DNA from: an uncultured Bacteroidales bacterium
Lineage (GTDB): Bacteria > Bacteroidota > Bacteroidia > Bacteroidales > F082
Length of the DNA: 43,514 bases
Direction: 5' to 3'
Assembly: GCA_900318085.1 (NCBI GenBank)
Contig: ONJF01000019.1
Span: 1-43,514, forward strand
Shown here: one piece after another, positions 35,801-43,514 of the stretch
How the letters are laid out: the number at the start of each line of letters is the position of its first letter
Numbering within the stretch: position 1 is the stretch's first letter
Program-made: the position numbers and the translations under genes
The notes under the pieces: generated by a model
Database searches by the model: none
Seen by the model: only the letters and a program-made list of their open reading frames with translations
What the model was told of the DNA's origin: nothing

Positions 35801-35836
35801 ATTAAATTTTTGTGCTTCGCCCTATCGGGCTTGCAT
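35776..35836. repeat. AAATCTAACG...TTCGCCC module, copy 1
   Basis: AAATCTAACGCAAATCTAAA, then an AT stretch, TTTGTGCTTCGCCC, a short loop and GGGCTTGCA. Other copies: 38010-38069, 40806-40893, 41566-41629. Its first bases encode the PnuC C-terminus. The GCCC/GGGC part forms a small hairpin. Confidence 0.75.
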
Positions 35837-35966
35837 AGCAGCAGGCATGTCATCCCTGCGGAGGATTTGTGGGAGAGCATGGGATCTATGCCTGCGTCTG
35901 AAAGGTATTGACGTCAAATTACACACTAATTACGTTGAAAGGAAGGAAAAGGTGGTCCTGTAGCGT

Positions 35967-36075
35967 AGGAGATCGCGGATCAAGTCCGCGATGACGACAA
36001 GGGGTCGACTTTCAACTCTAAACTGACTCTAAACTCTAAACTCTCAACTAATAACTGACTCTCAACCTTAAACCA
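35967..36075. repeat. REP-like palindrome and first CTCAACT heptamer array
   Basis: The palindrome 35967-35995 (ATCGCGGA/TCCGCGAT, reverse) is followed by CTAAACT/CTCAACT heptamers up to 36075, 10 bp before the next gene. No promoter consensus was seen between pnuC and 36085. Confidence 0.7.
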
Positions 36076-36084
36076 TTAATAACG

Positions 36085-37992
36085 ATGAACCTCATTTCCA
36101 AATACTACAACCGCTTCCTCAGCTACAAGGCCGTCTTCTGCCTCGACATGTTCCTGTCGCTGGCGGCTTCAGTCATCGTGTTGCTGGTGATGACTTTCTT
36201 CGCCGGCTCTCACAGCTATTACGCCGGCACCTTCTCCCTATGGTGGCTGGGCAGCAGCGTCGTGGCCACGGTCGTAGCCTTGTTCCTCTTCAAGAGCTAT
36301 AGGCTGGTGATACGCCACACCTCGTTTCCCGACGTCATTCGCTACTTCCTTACCGCCCTGGTCAAGGTGGTGCTGATGGGCGTGGTCGTCGGCACGGCAT
36401 GCCTCTTCAACTTCAGCGTTGTGGTGGCCTTTGGGCTCGACTTCCTCGTCACCCTGCTCTTCTTCGTCGGCGTGCGCGTGTTGATGATGACCGTCTACAA
36501 CTACCACAAACAGCAGATGAACGAGTTGAAACACCGGCAGCGTGTGCTCGTCTACGGCATCACCGACAAGTCGGTGGCCACGGTCACGAGGCTGCACGAA
36601 TCGCCGCATTACCATATCGTGGGCTTCCTGTCGCACGACACCCTCGACAGGCGCCTCAAGCTCTCCGACATCTCCATCTATTATTACGATACGGAAAGCG
36701 AACTGGAAGAGATTGTCAACAACCTGTCGGTGTCGGGCATCCTCTTCGCCACTGAGGACGACGTGAAAAACGAGACCGCCCTGGTGTCGTTCTGCAGCAG
36801 CCACAAGCTCAAGCTGCTCATCACCCCCACCATCAACGAGGTGGAGGAAGGCGTGCTGCTGAAGAAAAGGGTGCGTGAGGTGAAGATCGAAGACCTGTTG
36901 GGCCGTCCCGAGATCCAGATCTCGATGGACGTCATCCGACAGTCATTCGCCGACAAGGTGGTGCTGGTGACGGGTGCGGCAGGCAGCATCGGCAGCGAGT
37001 TGTGCCGTCAGCTGGCCACCTTCGGCATCAAGCAGCTCATCTTGTTTGACAACGCCGAGACACCCATGCACAACCTGCGCCTCGAGCTGGAAGGCCGCTT
37101 CCCCGAGCTGAGTTTCGTCCCCGTGATTGGCGATGTGAGGCATAAGGCACGTCTCGACTTCGCCTTCAGGCACTATCACCCCCAGGTGGTGTTCCATGCG
37201 GCGGCCTACAAGCACGTGCCGCTCATGGAGGAGAACCCCTGCGAGGCCGTGCTCGTCAACGTGTACGGCTCGCGCAACGTGGCCGACAAGTGCATCGAGT
37301 ACGACGTGGAGAAGATGGTGATGATCAGTACCGACAAGGCGGTGAACCCCACCAATGTGATGGGGTGTTCGAAGCGTTTGGCCGAGATTTACGTCCAGAC
37401 GCTGGGTCTCGCCGTTGCGCAAGGCAAGCACGAGGGGAAGACCAAGTTCGTCACCACGCGTTTCGGCAACGTGTTGGGCAGCAACGGCAGCGTCATCCCG
37501 CGTTTCCGCGAGCAGATCGAGAACGGCGGTCCTGTGACGGTGACCCATCCCGACATCACGCGTTTCTTCATGACCATCCCTGAGGCCTGCCGTCTGGTGA
37601 TGGAGGCCGCCATCATGGGCGAGGGCAACCAGATCTTCGTCTTCGACATGGGCGAGAGCGTCAAGATCGACACCTTGGCGCGCCGCATGATCGAGCTGGC
37701 CGGCCTTGAGGTGGGCAAGGACATCGAAATCAAGTACACGGGCCTCCGTCCCGGCGAGAAGCTCTACGAGGAGGTGCTTTCCAACAAGGAGAACACACTC
37801 CCCACCTCGCATGAGCGTATCCGCATCGCCAAGGTGAGGGAATATGAATACAACGAGGTCGCCGCCATCGTCGACGAGTTGGAAGACCTGTCGCGCAAGG
37901 TGGAGATCCCCGACATGGTGAAGCTGATGAAGCGGACCGTGCCGGAGTTCATTAGCAAGAACAGCCGCTTCGAGATTTATGACAAACATTAA
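36085..37992 (+). CDS. Membrane-bound nucleotide-sugar 4,6-dehydratase (WbpM/PglF/CapD family)
   Basis: A 635-aa protein. Four or five TM helices occupy residues about 15-135, then a first Rossmann-like region, then the catalytic SDR domain from about 280 with TGAAGSIGSELCRQ near 295, HAAAYKHVPLMEENP near 372, and STDKAVNPTNVMGCSK near 414-429. As in WbpM and PglF, Met replaces the usual Tyr of YxxxK (MGCSK). Family members convert UDP-GlcNAc to its 4-keto-6-deoxy form for bacillosamine- or QuiNAc-type sugars. It acts at the inner membrane. ATG 36085 opens the hydrophobic segment. Confidence 0.92.
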   Translation: MNLISKYYNRFLSYKAVFCLDMFLSLAASVIVLLVMTFFAGSHSYYAGTFSLWWLGSSVVATVVALFLFKSYRLVIRHTSFPDVIRYFLTALVKVVLMGVVVGTACLFNFSVVVAFGLDFLVTLLFFVGVRVLMMTVYNYHKQQMNELKHRQRVLVYGITDKSVATVTRLHESPHYHIVGFLSHDTLDRRLKLSDISIYYYDTESELEEIVNNLSVSGILFATEDDVKNETALVSFCSSHKLKLLITPTINEVEEGVLLKKRVREVKIEDLLGRPEIQISMDVIRQSFADKVVLVTGAAGSIGSELCRQLATFGIKQLILFDNAETPMHNLRLELEGRFPELSFVPVIGDVRHKARLDFAFRHYHPQVVFHAAAYKHVPLMEENPCEAVLVNVYGSRNVADKCIEYDVEKMVMISTDKAVNPTNVMGCSKRLAEIYVQTLGLAVAQGKHEGKTKFVTTRFGNVLGSNGSVIPRFREQIENGGPVTVTHPDITRFFMTIPEACRLVMEAAIMGEGNQIFVFDMGESVKIDTLARRMIELAGLEVGKDIEIKYTGLRPGEKLYEEVLSNKENTLPTSHERIRIAKVREYEYNEVAAIVDELEDLSRKVEIPDMVKLMKRTVPEFISKNSRFEIYDKH

Positions 37993-38009
37993 TATAAGGT
38001 AGAGAAGGG

Positions 38010-38254
38010 AAGCAAATCTAACGTAAATCTAAAATAAATCTTTGTGCTTCGCCCTTATCGGGCTTGCACACCCGACACCCAGTCACCCAGTCACACAGAT
38101 ACCACAGATAGCACAGATTATAGCGCGCCTTCGCCGCGCTGCCTACCGGCTGCATTACTCTCAACTTTCCACTGACTCTAAACTCTAAACTCTAAACTTA
38201 CTACTGACTCTCAACTCTAAACACTAAACACTAAACACTCAACCCTCAGCTCTT
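38010..38254. repeat. Composite repeat block before the ATPase gene
   Basis: In order: an AAATCTAACG...CGGGCTTGCA module (38010-38069), CACAGAT 9-bp units (38091-38119), TAGCGCGCCTTCGCCGCGCT...GCTGCAT (38120-38156), and CTCAACT/CTAAACT heptamers (38157-38254). The same order recurs at 39718-40012 and 40806-41330. This is most of the gap 37993-38364; the rest holds a promoter at 38307. Confidence 0.8.
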
Positions 38255-38306
38255 CCAATTATACGGTAATAAACATGGAAGAAAGTATTGTTTTTCAAAA
38301 AGTTTG

Positions 38307-38315
38307 TATCTTTGC
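38307..38315 (+). promoter_or_regulatory. -7 box (TATCTTTGC) for the ATPase gene
   Basis: A perfect TATCTTTGC 49 bp before ATG 38365, with TTG at 38288-38290. Unlike the sugar genes around it, this gene has a clear private promoter. Confidence 0.7.
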
Positions 38316-38364
38316 GATATGAAAAATAACCACCGCGAAAATAACCGCCGCGAAAATTAAGAGT

Positions 38365-39705
38365 ATGAAATTTTACGACAGACAAAAGGAACTTGCTGAA
38401 TTGGAAAGGATTAGGACTGTGGCTTTTTCCGTCAGTTCGCAGATGACTGTGGTGACGGGCCGACGCAGGATCGGCAAGACCAAGCTGATCATGAAGAGTT
38501 GCGAGGCTTCTCCAACGTTGTATCTGTTTGTCAGCCGCAACAACGAGGCAACGCTTTGCAGCCAATTTTCGGAGGAGGCCAGGCGGTCGTTGGGCATTTT
38601 TGTTCCAGAAGGTATCACTTCATTTCGGGATCTGTTCCGACTTTGCATGGAATACGGAAAAAACATGCCTTTCAATCTGATACTCGATGAGTTTCAGGAG
38701 TTTTACAATATCAACCCAGCCATATTCAGCGAGATACAGAACATTTGGGACCAGACCAAAGACAACACCCATGTCAACTTGCTGGTTTGCGGATCTGTTT
38801 TTACTTTGATGCACCGTATTTCCCAGGATGCTAAAGAGCCTTTATACGGGAGAGCATCGGGCTTCATCAAGCTCAAGCCATTTATGCCAAGCGTGCTGAA
38901 GCAGATACTCAAAGACCATAATCCCAACTATTCAAACGACGATCTTTTGGCGCTCTATGCTACCACAGGGGGCGTGCCCAAATATGTGGAGTTGTTGATG
39001 GACAACGGTTGCGTAAAAGTGCAGAGCATATTGGAAAGAATGTGTGGCGAGAATTCCCTCTTCCTAGAGGAAGGGAACACGGTGCTCATTCAGGAGATGG
39101 GCAAGCAATATGGCACCTATTATTCGGTGTTGTCAGCCATTGCGAGTGGTGCAACCGAGAGTTCACGAATTTCACAACTCACTGGAGTTGCAAGTTTGGG
39201 AGGAATCATGCAGCGCTTGGAAGAGGATTACGACTTGGTTGGCAAAAAACGACCGGTGCTGTCTAAGCCTGGAAGCCAAACGGTTAGATATGAAATAAAA
39301 GATCATTTCTTGAGGTTTTGGTTCCGCTATATCGTGAAGTACCAGAATCTCATACAAACGGGGCAATGGGAAAGACTGAAGGATATTGTCGTTCAAGACT
39401 ATCCCACCTATTCGGGTAAGGAGTTGGAAGACTATTTCAAGGATAAGTTATGTGAAGAGTTGCCCATTGGACAAATCGGATCGTGGTGGGAGAACAACCG
39501 AAGCAAGACGAACGACAGCGGCCAACACGAAGTAGACATCGTGGCGATATATCATGACCGCCCCAAAGTCCTCATTGCCGAGGTGAAGCGCGACAAGCGT
39601 AATTTCAAGCGACAGCCTTTTATGGACAAAGTAGAACTGTTACGTGACAAATACTTTGACAAATATGAGGTTGAGCCCCGCTGCTTTAGCTTGACGGACA
39701 TGTGA
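38365..39705 (+). CDS. AAA-type ATPase with DUF234-like nuclease-fold C-terminus
   Basis: A 446-aa protein of the prokaryotic ATPase group often annotated as ATPase/DUF234. Walker A is GRRRIGKTK near residues 32-40, Walker B is NLILDEFQEF near 111-120, and a sensor-like LLVCGSV follows near 146. A winged-helix region lies near 250-300. The C-terminal ~90 residues contain EVDIVAIY followed by IAEVKRDKR, a PD-(D/E)XK-like D...ExK arrangement. Function is unknown; such proteins are common, multicopy and probably mobile in Bacteroidota. It is unrelated to sugar metabolism, has its own promoter and is bracketed by the same composite repeat block on both sides, so it is probably an insertion. Confidence 0.85.
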   Translation: MKFYDRQKELAELERIRTVAFSVSSQMTVVTGRRRIGKTKLIMKSCEASPTLYLFVSRNNEATLCSQFSEEARRSLGIFVPEGITSFRDLFRLCMEYGKNMPFNLILDEFQEFYNINPAIFSEIQNIWDQTKDNTHVNLLVCGSVFTLMHRISQDAKEPLYGRASGFIKLKPFMPSVLKQILKDHNPNYSNDDLLALYATTGGVPKYVELLMDNGCVKVQSILERMCGENSLFLEEGNTVLIQEMGKQYGTYYSVLSAIASGATESSRISQLTGVASLGGIMQRLEEDYDLVGKKRPVLSKPGSQTVRYEIKDHFLRFWFRYIVKYQNLIQTGQWERLKDIVVQDYPTYSGKELEDYFKDKLCEELPIGQIGSWWENNRSKTNDSGQHEVDIVAIYHDRPKVLIAEVKRDKRNFKRQPFMDKVELLRDKYFDKYEVEPRCFSLTDM

Positions 39706-39717
39706 AACCCAGAGCAT

Positions 39718-40012
39718 CCTGACTCTCAACAATAAACTATCCACCGACTCTCAACTCTCAACACTAAACTCTCAACTCCCTCTGTCACACAGATACCACA
39801 GATAGCACAGATAATAGCGCGCCTTCGCCGCGCTGCCTGCCGGCTGCATGACTCTCAACTCTCAACTAATAACTGACTCTCAACTCTAAACTCTAAACTC
39901 TAAACTTTCAACTCTCAACTAAATACTGACTCTCAACTCTCAACTCTCAACTCTAAACTTTCAACTCTCAACTAAATACTGACTCTCAACTCTAAACTCT
40001 AAACTATCAATT
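39718..40012. repeat. Composite repeat block after the ATPase gene
   Basis: CTCAACT heptamers (39718-39779), CACAGAT units (39784-39812), the TAGCGCGCCTTCGCCGCGC segment (39813-39849), then a long CTCAACT/CTAAACT heptamer array (39849-40012) broken by AAATACTGA spacers. Short AATTGTC units lead to the next gene. No gene is seen in 39706-40042. Confidence 0.85.
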
Positions 40013-40042
40013 GTCAATTATAAATTATCAATTAAATACATT

Positions 40043-40798
40043 ATGATCAACGTAGGAATCATCGGCTGCGGCTTCGTAGGAGGAGCCCTCAAAGACTGGT
40101 TGGAACACAACAACCCTGATTGCAAACTCTTCATCAGCGACCCACCCAAGGGGTATAATGATGACTTAAGTAACATCGACATCGCTTTCTTGCAGATCCA
40201 TGTCCCCACCGAGGACGACGGTACCCAAGACCTGCGCCTCATGAAGGAGCTGATCCGTAAGCTCCCCGATGTGCCCGTGTTTGTCCGCACCACCATCCTG
40301 CCGGGCACCAGCGAGATGCTCTCGCGCGAGACGGGCCACCAGGTGTGCTATATGCCTGAGTTCCTCACCGAGCGCACCTTCATTGAGGACTTCAAGAAGC
40401 AGACCATGGTGTTCACTGGGGCACACGAGCTGCTCACCAAGATCTTCGTGGGTAAGAAGTTCACCGTGATGACCCCTTTGGAGGCCGAGCTGACCAAGTA
40501 CATGCACAACGTGTTCGGTGCCTATAAGGTCACCTATTTCAACGCCTGCCGCGAGTACTGCGAGCAGATGGGTGCCGACTGGCGCAAGGTGCACACGGGC
40601 GTGCTGCTCTCGGGCTATATCAACGACACGCACACCTACGTGCCGGGTCCCGATGGCAAGTACGGCTACGGCGGCAAGTGCTTCCCCAAGGACGTGAACG
40701 CCTTCACCAAGATGACCGAGGGCACGCCGCTCGGCACGCTGCTGGCACCGCTCCATGAGCTTAACGTGCATTTCCGTGGGGTGGAGGAACATATATAA
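40043..40798 (+). CDS. Short UDP-sugar dehydrogenase-like protein lacking the C-terminal domain
   Basis: A 251-aa protein of the UDP-glucose/GDP-mannose dehydrogenase superfamily. The Rossmann motif GIIGCGFVGGAL is at residues 4-15, LPGTSE near 89, MPEFLTERT near 106, and the catalytic Cys in YGYGGKCFPKDVNAF near 213-227. Normal members are 390-450 aa; this one stops soon after the catalytic loop and has no UDP-binding C-terminal domain, though it ends cleanly and is not obviously frameshifted. It may dimerise or use a partner to complete the nucleotide site, or act on another substrate. Function unproven. Confidence 0.8.
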   Translation: MINVGIIGCGFVGGALKDWLEHNNPDCKLFISDPPKGYNDDLSNIDIAFLQIHVPTEDDGTQDLRLMKELIRKLPDVPVFVRTTILPGTSEMLSRETGHQVCYMPEFLTERTFIEDFKKQTMVFTGAHELLTKIFVGKKFTVMTPLEAELTKYMHNVFGAYKVTYFNACREYCEQMGADWRKVHTGVLLSGYINDTHTYVPGPDGKYGYGGKCFPKDVNAFTKMTEGTPLGTLLAPLHELNVHFRGVEEHI

Positions 40799-40805
40799 TG
40801 GTTTG

Positions 40806-41330
40806 AAGAAGCAAATCTAATGTAAAGTTTTAAGAAGCAAATCTTACGTAAATCTATAATAAATCTTTGTGCTTCGCCCTGATCGGGCTTGCACTCTCAA
40901 CTCTCAACTCTAAACTCTCAACTGACTCTCAACTCTAAACTCTAAACTCTCAACTCCTTAGTCACACAGATACCACAGATATCACAGATAATAGCGCGCC
41001 TTCGCTGCGCTGCCTAGCGGCTGCATTACTCTCAACTTTCAACTTTCAACTGACTCTAAACTCTCAACTCTAAACTATCAACAACCTAGTCACACAGATA
41101 CCACAGATAGCACAGATAATAGCGCGCCTTCGCCGCGCTTCCTACCGGCTGCAATACTCTCAACTCTCAACTCTTAACTCTAAACTTCCAACTGACTCTT
41201 AACTCTCAACTTTAAACTCTCAACTAATAACTGACTCTCAACTATAAACTCTAAACTCTAAACTTTAAACTCACCCCCAACTCTCAACAAATTTTCAATT
41301 ATAAACTCTCAAATCTCAATTTTCAAATCG
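40806..41330. repeat. Long composite repeat block before capE
   Basis: Two overlapping AAATCT(A)ACG modules (40806-40893), CTCAACT heptamers (40893-40958), CACAGAT units and the GCGCGCCTTCGC segment (40961-41028), heptamers (41028-41088), CACAGAT and GCGCGCC again (41091-41157), then heptamers to 41330. It is the largest noncoding repeat stretch of the window. No gene is seen in 40799-41733. Confidence 0.85.
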
Positions 41331-41395
41331 AAGATTGGCTCCGCCGAAATGCCTTGCATTCGATGTAATCAATCAGAGATTTCAACGTAGTTAAT
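41325..41395. repeat. AAATCGAAGATTGGCT...ATTTCAACGTAGT motif, second copy
   Basis: AAATCGAAGATT(A/G)GCT(A/C)CGC(T/C)GAA and ATTTC(G/A)ACGTAGT(C/T)AAT are shared with 2301-2347 in the same order. This copy ends 11 bp before a -7 box. Confidence 0.6.
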
Positions 41396-41406
41396 TAAAA
41401 AACCCT

Positions 41407-41414
41407 TATCTTTG
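41407..41414 (+). promoter_or_regulatory. -7 box (TATCTTTG) upstream of capE
   Basis: TATCTTTGTCC in a TA-rich context. If used for capE-capF it gives an untranslated leader of about 320 nt that includes another AAATCT...CGGGCTCGCA module (41566-41629) and heptamers. Confidence 0.6.
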
Positions 41415-41565
41415 TCCTTAAATTCCAAAGCGGACCACCAAAAACCAAAAATGAACGTGTTTAGGTAAGTCCGTAAAACCATGAAGACCAGCCCCTTGTC
41501 ACCACGGAATGTGATTGACGGGGCGGAGCCGTTAAGAGAGGTAAGGAAGCAAACGCTCTGCGTTC

Positions 41566-41715
41566 GAAGGAGTCAAATCTTCCGCAAATCTAAAATAAGT
41601 CTTTGTGCGTCGCCCTTATCGGGCTCGCACCCTCGACTCTCAACTTACTACTCTCAACCCTCCACTGACTCTAAACCCTCAACTCTAAACTCTAAACTTT
41701 CAATTGTCAATTATA
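41566..41715. repeat. AAATCT module and CTCAACT/AATTGTC heptamers directly before capE
   Basis: Module 41566-41629 (with TTCCGC in place of TAACGT), CTCAACT/CTAAACT units 41632-41700, then CAATTGTCAATT. These lie in the leader downstream of the 41407 promoter. Confidence 0.75.
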
Positions 41716-41733
41716 AATTCTCAATTATAAAAT

Positions 41734-42825
41734 ATGTCAATATTCAAAGACAAAGTATTACTCATTACCGGCGGCACCGGTAGCTTCGGCAACGCCGTGC
41801 TGCGCCGTTTCTTGACCAGCGATATCAAGGAGATCCGTATCCTCTCGCGCGACGAGAAGAAACAAGACGACATGCGTCACCACCTGCAGGCCAACCACCC
41901 CAACGAGGCGGCCAAGGTGAAGTTTTACATCGGCAACGTGCGCCAGAAAGAGGCTGTCGACTTTGCCATGAATGGCGTCGACTATGTCTTCAGCGCTGCT
42001 GCATTGAAGCAGGTGCCCTCCTGTGAGTTCTTCCCCATGGAGGCCGTGCGCACCAATGTGGAAGGCACCAATAACGTGTTGCTCTCCGCCATCGAGCATG
42101 GAGTGAAGAACGTGGTGGTGCTCTCCACCGACAAGGCGGCCTATCCCATCAACGCCATGGGTATCTCCAAGGCCATGATGGAGAAGGTGGCCATCGCGCA
42201 AGGACGTGCCCTCGGCCCCAACGCCAAGACGACCATCTGCTGCACACGCTATGGCAACGTCATGGCTAGCCGTGGCTCCGTCATTCCGCTGTGGGTGGAG
42301 CAGATGCAGGAAGGTAAGCCCATCACCATCACCGACCCCAACATGACACGTTTCATGATGACGCTCGACGATGCCGTCGACTTGGTCATCTATGCCTTCG
42401 AGCATGGCGAGAATGGCGACCTCTTCGTGCAGAAGGCCCCAGCTGCTACGCTGTCGGTACTGGCTCAAGCCTTGAAGGAGGTCTATGGCCGCATCGACAA
42501 GAAATACCTCGACACCGAGGTCAAGGTCATCGGCACCCGCCACGGCGAGAAGCTCTACGAGACCCTCGTCACACGTGAGGAGATGCTGCGTTCCATCGAC
42601 ATGGGCAACTATTTCCGCATCCCCTGCGACAGCCGCGACCTGAACTACGACAAATACTTCACCGAAGGCGACGACGCCATCTCGCGTACCGAAGACTACC
42701 ACTCGCACAACACAGGTCGTCTCGACGTGGAAGGCATGAAGGAGCTGCTGCTCAAGTTGCGCTTCATCCGCGAAGATTTAGGCCTCGAACCTCGTGCCAA
42801 GTCCAAGGAGATTCGCTCGGAGTGA
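41734..42825 (+). CDS. capE: UDP-GlcNAc 4,6-dehydratase/5-epimerase (CapE/FnlA/WbjB family)
   Basis: A 363-aa SDR enzyme for the first step of UDP-N-acetyl-L-fucosamine synthesis. VLLITGGTGSFGNAVL near residue 8, SAAALKQVPSCEFFP near 88, STDKAAYPINAMGISK near 128-143 (Met in place of Tyr, MGISK), and DPNMTRFMMTLDDAVDLV near 205 are typical. The C-terminal GEKLYETLVTREEM and the SRDLNYDKYF segment match FnlA/CapE rather than the FlaA1/PseB branch. Normal length. It is followed after 119 bp by capF, the next enzyme of the pathway. The symbol follows the S. aureus nomenclature. Confidence 0.9.
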   Translation: MSIFKDKVLLITGGTGSFGNAVLRRFLTSDIKEIRILSRDEKKQDDMRHHLQANHPNEAAKVKFYIGNVRQKEAVDFAMNGVDYVFSAAALKQVPSCEFFPMEAVRTNVEGTNNVLLSAIEHGVKNVVVLSTDKAAYPINAMGISKAMMEKVAIAQGRALGPNAKTTICCTRYGNVMASRGSVIPLWVEQMQEGKPITITDPNMTRFMMTLDDAVDLVIYAFEHGENGDLFVQKAPAATLSVLAQALKEVYGRIDKKYLDTEVKVIGTRHGEKLYETLVTREEMLRSIDMGNYFRIPCDSRDLNYDKYFTEGDDAISRTEDYHSHNTGRLDVEGMKELLLKLRFIREDLGLEPRAKSKEIRSE

Positions 42826-42944
42826 TCTACATCGGCGTTGTTTTAACATCAGAAAAACCAGAAAACACAGAAAGTTAGAAACTATCCTTTCCGATTCTTC
42901 CGGTTATTCCGATGTTAAACGCAAAATAACAAATTGATGTGTTT

Positions 42945-43514
42945 ATGAAAATACTAGTCACAGGCGCGAAAGGGTTCGTGGGAAAGAACCTCTGCGCCTC
43001 ATTGAAGAACATACAAGACGGCAAGGACAAACGTTTCCCCGACCTGAAGATCGATGCCGTCTTCGAGTACGACCTGGGCAATACCCCAGAGGAGCTGGAC
43101 GCCTGGTGCCGTGAGTGCGACTTCGTGTTCAACCTCGCCGGCGTCAACCGCCCGCAGAACCAAGAGGAGTTCATGCAAGGCAACTTTGGCTTCGCCAGCA
43201 CCCTGCTCGACACCCTGAAGAAGCATGGCAACCGTTGCCCCGTTATGCTAAGCAGTTCCCAACAGGCTTCTTTGACAGGCCGTTTCGGCAACTCCGAATA
43301 TGGCCGAAGCAAAAAGGCAGGAGAGGAGTTGTTCTTAAAGTATCAGGATGAGACGGGCGCTAAGGTGTTGGTCTATCGCTTCCCTAATCTTTTTGGCAAG
43401 TGGTGCCGTCCCAACTACAACAGTGCGGTGGCTACTTTTTGCAACAACATTGCCAATGACTTGCCTATCACCGTCAACGACCCCAGCGTGGAGCTGGAAT
43501 TGTTGTATATTGAT
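42945..43514 (+). CDS. capF: UDP-2-acetamido-2,6-dideoxy-hexulose 4-reductase (CapF/FnlB/WbjC family), 3' truncated by window
   Basis: 190 codons to the window edge, no stop. The start ATG 42945 opens MKILVTGAKGFVGKNLCASL (NAD(P)-binding). FNLAGVNRPQNQEEFMQGN near residue 63, SSSQQASL near 102 and the YGRSKKAGEE YxxxK pair near 118-127 match the N-terminal SDR half of CapF. CapF reduces the 4-keto product of CapE; the C-terminal cupin domain lies beyond the window. The third enzyme (CapG/FnlC epimerase) would be expected next. Together they give UDP-L-FucNAc, common in Bacteroidota surface polysaccharides. Confidence 0.9.
   Translation, partial: MKILVTGAKGFVGKNLCASLKNIQDGKDKRFPDLKIDAVFEYDLGNTPEELDAWCRECDFVFNLAGVNRPQNQEEFMQGNFGFASTLLDTLKKHGNRCPVMLSSSQQASLTGRFGNSEYGRSKKAGEELFLKYQDETGAKVLVYRFPNLFGKWCRPNYNSAVATFCNNIANDLPITVNDPSVELELLYID

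Noticed and set aside
38319-38360. 13-codon ORF (MKNNHRENNRREN) directly before the ATPase gene, possible leader peptide
   Set aside because: Its ATG lies at or before the predicted transcription start from the TATCTTTGC box at 38307, and it consists of a 15-nt direct repeat.
39718-41330. Repeat arrays considered as CRISPR
   Set aside because: Units are 7-9 bp and degenerate with no unique spacers of constant length, and no cas genes are present.
41481-41783. 100-codon ORF upstream of capE
   Set aside because: It is translated mostly from the AAATCT module and CTCAACT heptamers and overlaps the capE start; no protein-like features.

Overview
The window looks like chromosome of a Bacteroidales bacterium (Bacteroidota). 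The evidence is the repeated promoter -7 box TAnnTTTG (usually TATCTTTGC), two proteins with type IX secretion (T9SS) type A sorting tails, a BACON-domain lipoprotein, a DUF4954-type protein and the general gene content. Coding DNA is GC-rich, while the first 2 kb and several small ORFs are clearly AT-rich. No genus can be named from sequence alone.

Layout. 1-2.2 kb: the 3' end of an Rhs/YD-repeat gene with a variable tip, an overlapping AT-rich lipoprotein (candidate immunity partner), and a displaced fragment of the Rhs core joined to a small secreted-peptide ORF. 2.5-5.2 kb: a large T9SS-secreted PNGase F-like amidase. 5.3-8.2 kb: proS and an unknown lipoprotein. 8.2-11.1 kb (minus strand): anaerobic ribonucleotide reductase nrdD-nrdG behind a cobalamin riboswitch, with nrdD frameshifted just before its glycyl-radical tail. 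11.2-17.8 kb: rnr, a BACON lipoprotein, a GT39/ArnT-like membrane protein, tRNA-Cys and gltX. 17.9-19.8 kb (minus): a secreted M28 peptidase and tsaB. 20.0-21.7 kb: a solitary N6-adenine DNA methyltransferase.

22.0-43.5 kb is a plus-strand nucleotide-sugar and surface-polysaccharide region: galE, rfbA, rfbB, a DUF4954 left-handed beta-helix protein, nagB, a WlbA/WbpB-like dehydrogenase, ugd, a PIG-L-type hydrolase, pnuC, a WbpM/PglF-like membrane dehydratase, a short UDP-sugar dehydrogenase, and capE/fnlA followed by capF/fnlB (cut by the window end). These make or modify activated sugars (UDP-Gal, dTDP-4-keto-6-deoxyglucose, UDP-GlcA, UDP-GlcNAc-derived deoxy and FucNAc-type sugars). No glycosyltransferase, flippase or polymerase for the polymer lies here, so the assembly genes are probably beyond the right edge.

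The most unusual aspect is the DNA between those genes. It is filled with repeats: about 20 REP-like palindromes whose arms vary with compensating changes, several unrelated short tandem families with 7-bp periods, a 9-bp CACAGAT family, and a composite module recurring between the last genes. Four small accessory ORFs (two four-helix-bundle proteins, a GIY-YIG protein, a GxxExxY protein) and an ATPase gene are each bracketed by two copies of one repeat family, as if repeat-ORF-repeat cassettes had been dropped between housekeeping sugar genes. Repeat DNA also runs into coding sequence, in frame inside rfbB and the PIG-L gene and as the C-terminus or stop codon of others.
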